From: Pseudomonadota bacterium
GTDB lineage: Bacteria; Pseudomonadota; Alphaproteobacteria; Acetobacterales; Acetobacteraceae
Assembly (NCBI GenBank): GCA_021819535.1
Contig: JAKAQU010000095.1
Location: forward strand, 1-9,403
DNA length: 9,403 nt
Direction: 5' to 3'
The notes beneath the pieces are model-generated. The model worked only from the letters and a program-made list of their open reading frames with translations, had not been told where the DNA came from and did no database searches. Both the position numbers and the translations under genes were made by a program. Of the stretch, positions 6,578 to 9,403 are shown in pieces (within the stretch, counting starts at the first letter, position 1; the number at the start of each line of letters is the position of its first letter).

Positions 6578-8623
6578 TTATTGCTGGCCGAGGCGCTTGC
6601 GCACCGCTTGCGCCAGCGCCTCGGCGGTGATGCCGAAATGGCGATAGAGTTCCTCGTAGGGGGCGGAGGCGCCGAAGCCGCTCATGCCGATGAAAACCCC
6701 GTCGGGGCCGAGCCAGCGCTCCCAGCCGAATCCTGCCGCCGCCTCGATCCCGAAACGGGGGGCAGAGCCAAGCACGCTCGCCTGATAGGCGGAATCCTGG
6801 CTTGCGAAGAGTTCCCAGCATGGGAGCGAGACCACCGCCGCCGCGATGCCGTCGGCCGCCAGCGCCGCGCGCGCGGCCATCGCGATCGCGACTTCGGAGC
6901 CGCTTCCGATCAGCGTCGCCTGGCGCGCGCCTTCCGCCTCGGCGACGACATAGGCGCCGCGCGCCGAACGGTTTTCGGTGATGTCGGTGCGGAGCGTGGG
7001 CAGCGATTGGCGGCTCAAGACGAGGAGGCTCGGCCCCTCGGTCCGGCGGAGCGCCAATTCCCAGCTTTCCGCCGTCTCGATGGTATCGGCGGGGCGGAAG
7101 ACGAGGAGGTTGGGCATGGCGCGGAGGCTGGCGAGATGTTCGACCGCCTGGTGCGTCGGCCCATCCTCGCCGAGGCCGATGCTGTCATGGGTCAGCACAT
7201 AGATCACCCGCTGATGCATCAGCGCTGAGAGGCGGAGCGCCGGGCGCAGATAATCGCTGAAGATGAAGAACGTGCCGCCATAGGGGATCAGGCCGCCACC
7301 GAGCGCGATGCCGTTCATCGCCGCCGCCATGGCGTGTTCGCGGATGCCGAAATGGAGATAGCGGCCGGCGAAATTGCCCGGCGTCACCTCCGCCATGTCC
7401 TTGATCCGGGTGAGGTTGGAACTCGTGAGATCGGCCGAGCCGCCGATCAGCTCCGGCACCATCGGCAGCAAGGCCTCGAGCACTTTCTGCGAGGATTGGC
7501 GGGTGGCCATTTTCGGCTTGGTCTCGATGATCTCCGCCTTGAGGGCGGTGAGTTTTTCGAGCCAGTTTTCGGGCGGGCGCCCGGCGAGCGCGCGCTCGAA
7601 CTCGGCGCGCTGGGGATGGCGGGCGGCGCGCTTGAGCCAGGCGCGGCGGGCGGCGGCCCCGCGGGTTCCGGCTTCGAGCCAGGGGCTCGCGAGATCGGCG
7701 GGGATGGTGAAGGGTGGGGCGGTCCAGCCGAGCGCCGCCTTGGTCGCCGCGGCCTCCGCCGCACCGAGGGCCGAGCCGTGGACGGCATTGGTCCCCGCCT
7801 TGTGCGGCGAGCCGAAGCCGATGATGGTGCGGCAGGCGATCAGGGTCGGCTTTTTCGAGCGCATGGCAAACGAGAGTGCCGCTGCGATTTCCGCCGGGTC
7901 ATGGCCGTCGATGCGCTTCGTCGCCCAGCCATAGGCGGCAAAGCGCTTGAGCGCGTCATCGGAATTGGCGAGCCGGGTCGCGCCGTCGATGGAGATGTGG
8001 TTGTCGTCGTAAAGGACGGTGAGTTTTTCGAGGCAGAGATGGCCGGCGAGCGAGGCCGCCTCGTGGCTGATCCCTTCCATCAGATCGCCGTCGGAGGCGA
8101 TGACCCAGGTGCGATGATCGACCAGGCTACGCCCGAAGCGCGCCGCCAGCATCCGCTCGCCGAGCGCCATGCCGATCGCCGTCGCGATGCCCTGGCCGAG
8201 CGGGCCGGTGGTGGTCTCGATCGCCGGATGGGCGCCGTATTCGGGATGGCCGGCGGCGGCCGATTCGAGCTGGCGGAAACGCTCCAGCACCTCCATCCCC
8301 ATGCCGGCATGGCCGGTGAGGTGGAGCAGGGCGTAAAGCAGCATCGAGCCATGCCCGGCCGAGAGCACGAAGCGGTCGCGGTCGGGCCAGCGCGGATCGG
8401 CGGCGTCGAATTTCAGAAACCGCGTCCAGAGCACGGTCGCGACATCGGCCATACCGAGAGGGAGCCCGGGATGGCCGGAATTGGCGCGTTCCACGGCGTC
8501 GATGGCAAGGGCGCGAATCGCATCCGCCATGCGGCGCTCCATCGTCGGCGGGCGCGCAAGCAGGGCTGCCTGCCGGGTGGCGATGTCGTCGGAGGGAGGG
8601 AGGGATTCTGCCGTGGATGCCAT
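6578..8623 (-). CDS. tkt: Transketolase
   Basis: A thiamine-diphosphate enzyme that moves two-carbon units between sugar phosphates in the pentose phosphate and Calvin pathways. It has 681 residues, slightly longer than E. coli because of about 28 extra N-terminal residues before MERRMADAIRAL. The TPP domain has SGHPG (49-53, His51), AGHGSM (89-94, His91), GPLGQG (140-145) and the cofactor motif from SDGDLMEG (177-184) to DDN (206-208). His282 in VHGSALG matches a conserved active-site His. The pyrimidine-binding domain has FGIREHAM (425-432, catalytic Glu429) and THDSIGLGEDGPTHQ (478-492). The transketolase C-terminal domain covers about 555-675. ATG 8623 has no Shine-Dalgarno sequence but lies six bases from a -10-like box, suggesting a leaderless start; ATG 8542 (residue 28) is an alternative also lacking one. 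It is first gene of the tkt-gap operon. Confidence 0.97.
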   Translation of the reverse strand: MASTAESLPPSDDIATRQAALLARPPTMERRMADAIRALAIDAVERANSGHPGLPLGMADVATVLWTRFLKFDAADPRWPDRDRFVLSAGHGSMLLYALLHLTGHAGMGMEVLERFRQLESAAAGHPEYGAHPAIETTTGPLGQGIATAIGMALGERMLAARFGRSLVDHRTWVIASDGDLMEGISHEAASLAGHLCLEKLTVLYDDNHISIDGATRLANSDDALKRFAAYGWATKRIDGHDPAEIAAALSFAMRSKKPTLIACRTIIGFGSPHKAGTNAVHGSALGAAEAAATKAALGWTAPPFTIPADLASPWLEAGTRGAAARRAWLKRAARHPQRAEFERALAGRPPENWLEKLTALKAEIIETKPKMATRQSSQKVLEALLPMVPELIGGSADLTSSNLTRIKDMAEVTPGNFAGRYLHFGIREHAMAAAMNGIALGGGLIPYGGTFFIFSDYLRPALRLSALMHQRVIYVLTHDSIGLGEDGPTHQAVEHLASLRAMPNLLVFRPADTIETAESWELALRRTEGPSLLVLSRQSLPTLRTDITENRSARGAYVVAEAEGARQATLIGSGSEVAIAMAARAALAADGIAAAVVSLPCWELFASQDSAYQASVLGSAPRFGIEAAAGFGWERWLGPDGVFIGMSGFGASAPYEELYRHFGITAEALAQAVRKRLGQQ

Positions 8624-8625
8624 GC

Positions 8626-8644
8626 TTCGGCTATAAAAGCCGAA
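8626..8644. promoter_or_regulatory. Inverted repeat over the tkt -10 region (possible operator)
   Basis: TTCGGCT and AGCCGAA form a perfect 7-bp inverted repeat around a five-base A/T centre. It covers the proposed tkt -10 box (8630-8635) and ends two bases before the tkt ATG. A binding site for a dimeric repressor of tkt is a reasonable inference. If transcription began further upstream, the same sequence would fold as an RNA hairpin next to the start codon. No regulator gene is visible nearby to name. Confidence 0.4.
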
Positions 8645-8658
8645 CCACGGGGAAGCAA
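8630..8658 (-). promoter_or_regulatory. Proposed tkt-gap operon promoter
   Basis: On the minus strand TTGCTT (8658-8653) and TATAGC (8635-8630) are separated by 17 bases. The -10 box shares TATA with the housekeeping consensus and the -35 box shares TTG. The expected start point, seven bases past the -10 box, falls on the A of the tkt ATG at 8623, implying a leaderless message. This agrees with the missing Shine-Dalgarno sequence. Confidence 0.45.
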
Positions 8659-8688
8659 GTCTCGGGCGATCCGGCCCGCCTCGCCGAA

Positions 8689-8717
8689 TTGTCGGGCCTC
8701 GGCCAGATAGCTATAGA
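8689..8717 (+). promoter_or_regulatory. Proposed rlmB promoter
   Basis: TTGTCG (8689-8694) and TATAGA (8712-8717) are separated by 17 bases, each matching the housekeeping consensus at four of six positions. The expected start point falls on the A of the rlmB ATG at 8724, giving the same geometry as the tkt promoter on the other strand. The GAGAGG at 8716-8721 is too close to the ATG to be a good ribosome-binding site. Confidence 0.45.
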
Positions 8718-8723
8718 GAGGCG

Positions 8724-9403
8724 ATGAAACCTCCGCATCAACGTCCCGGCACCGACCGCGCCGGCTCGTCTTCCCGCTCGAAAGATCCGGCGCGGGGCCA
8801 GTTCTCTCAAGGCAAGGACTTTGCCAGCGCAAGGGGCGGTTCGGCGGCCAAGTCCGGGGGGGGTAAGCCGGGCGGAGCGGGATGGGGCGAGCGTCGCGAG
8901 GCGCGGCCGGCGCCGGAGGGGCGCGCGTTTTCGCGCCCGCCGCAAGTCCGCGCACCCGAGCCGCCGCGCGGCGCGCTCTGGCTCTCGGGCCTGCACGCCG
9001 TGGCGGCGGCGCTTGCCAATCCGGCGCGGCGTCTTCGCCGCCTGCTGCTGACCGAGGAGGCCGAGGCGACGCTCGCCGGGCGTCTTCCTCCGCCCTGGCC
9101 GCTCGCCGCCGAGCGCACCGAGCGCGCCCGGCTCGACCAGTTGCTCGGCCCGGATGCCGTGCATCAGGGGGTGGCGCTCCTCGCCGACCCGCTGACGCCG
9201 CCGCCGCTCGCCCAGGTTCTCGAACGCGGCGGGCCGGTTCTGGTGCTCGATCAGGTCTCCGATCCGCGCAATATCGGTGCGATTTTGCGCGCCGCCGCCG
9301 CGTTTGCCGTCTGCGGCGTCATCGTCCAGGAGCGGCATGCGCCAAGCGAGAGCGGGGCGATGGCCAAGGCCGCGGCCGGCGCGCTCGAAACCATCCCCAT
9401 AGA
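8724..9403 (+). CDS. rlmB: RlmB/TrmH-family 23S rRNA 2'-O-ribose methyltransferase (5' part)
   Basis: The frame is open from ATG 8724 to the window end: 226 codons without a stop. Residues 1 to about 82 are rich in Gly, Ala, Ser, Arg and Pro, basic and probably disordered. Residues 84-155 form the SpoU substrate-binding domain (LWLSGLHAVAAALANPARRL, ending HQGVALLADP). From 171 the SPOUT methyltransferase domain begins with VLVLDQVSDPRNIGAILRAA (172-191), containing the DP-x-N-x-GAI-x-R signature, then ERHAPSESGAMAKAAAGALE (203-222). The family transfers methyl from S-adenosylmethionine to a ribose 2'-OH, classically G2251 of 23S rRNA; that this is RlmB and not another SpoU-family member is inferred. 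The C-terminal SAM-binding knot lies outside the window. It diverges from tkt across 100 bases and seems to have its own promoter. Confidence 0.88.
   Translation, partial: MKPPHQRPGTDRAGSSSRSKDPARGQFSQGKDFASARGGSAAKSGGGKPGGAGWGERREARPAPEGRAFSRPPQVRAPEPPRGALWLSGLHAVAAALANPARRLRRLLLTEEAEATLAGRLPPPWPLAAERTERARLDQLLGPDAVHQGVALLADPLTPPPLAQVLERGGPVLVLDQVSDPRNIGAILRAAAAFAVCGVIVQERHAPSESGAMAKAAAGALETIPI

Noticed and set aside
5678..7228. Plus-strand open frame of 516 codons opposite gap and tkt
   Set aside because: It spans the opposite strand of two clear genes and their spacer, and has no family motif; its length comes from codon bias.
8673..8698. Inverted repeat GGCCCG / CGGGCC in the tkt-rlmB region
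   Set aside because: Only six base pairs around a 14-base loop, made of very common GC words; not distinguishable from chance.
7334..8710. Plus-strand open frame of 458 codons opposite tkt
   Set aside because: It is antisense to transketolase motifs and runs through the tkt/rlmB divergent region; no domain is seen.

Overview
The window reads as GC-rich alphaproteobacterial chromosome. The PheT insertion and the A/T-rich hairpin element after pheT suggest the Acetobacteraceae (an Acidiphilium-like acidophile or relative), but that placement rests on recalled family resemblance and not on a search. The genes are ordinary core-metabolism and translation genes. I see no tRNA or rRNA gene, CRISPR array, transposase, integrase, phage gene or defence system.

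Layout. Bases 1-128 hold the 3' end of an unrecognised gene, which overlaps by ATGA the start of a short-chain dehydrogenase/reductase (125-880). After a 151-base gap with a possible hairpin come pheS (1032-2126) and pheT (2130-4589), the two subunits of phenylalanyl-tRNA synthetase. These four plus-strand genes end at a convergent junction (4590-4751). The junction holds a striking three-part palindromic element: A/T-rich hairpin, GC-rich hairpin, A/T-rich perfect palindrome. It probably terminates transcription from both sides.

On the minus strand, read from right to left, a probable operon runs tkt (transketolase, 8623-6578), gap (glyceraldehyde-3-phosphate dehydrogenase, 6550-5537), then a four-repeat DUF347-type membrane protein (5525-4752). 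Intergenic spacings are 27 and 11 bases. Transketolase makes glyceraldehyde-3-phosphate and GAPDH uses it, so the first two genes form a carbon-metabolism pair. The membrane protein is an unexplained third member. Diverging from tkt across 100 bases is the start of an RlmB/TrmH-family rRNA 2'-O-methyltransferase (8724 to the window end).

The most interesting non-coding signal is this tkt/rlmB divergent region. Both genes have a plausible promoter with a 17-base spacer and a TATAG-type -10 box ending exactly six bases before the ATG, so both messages may be leaderless. A perfect 7-5-7 inverted repeat covers the tkt -10 box and could be an operator. Other points worth checking are a roughly 27-residue insertion in PheT, an in-frame A-AAA-AAA slippery run in pheT, a G-quadruplex motif in the 5' part of rlmB, and the coupling of the DUF347 protein to gap.
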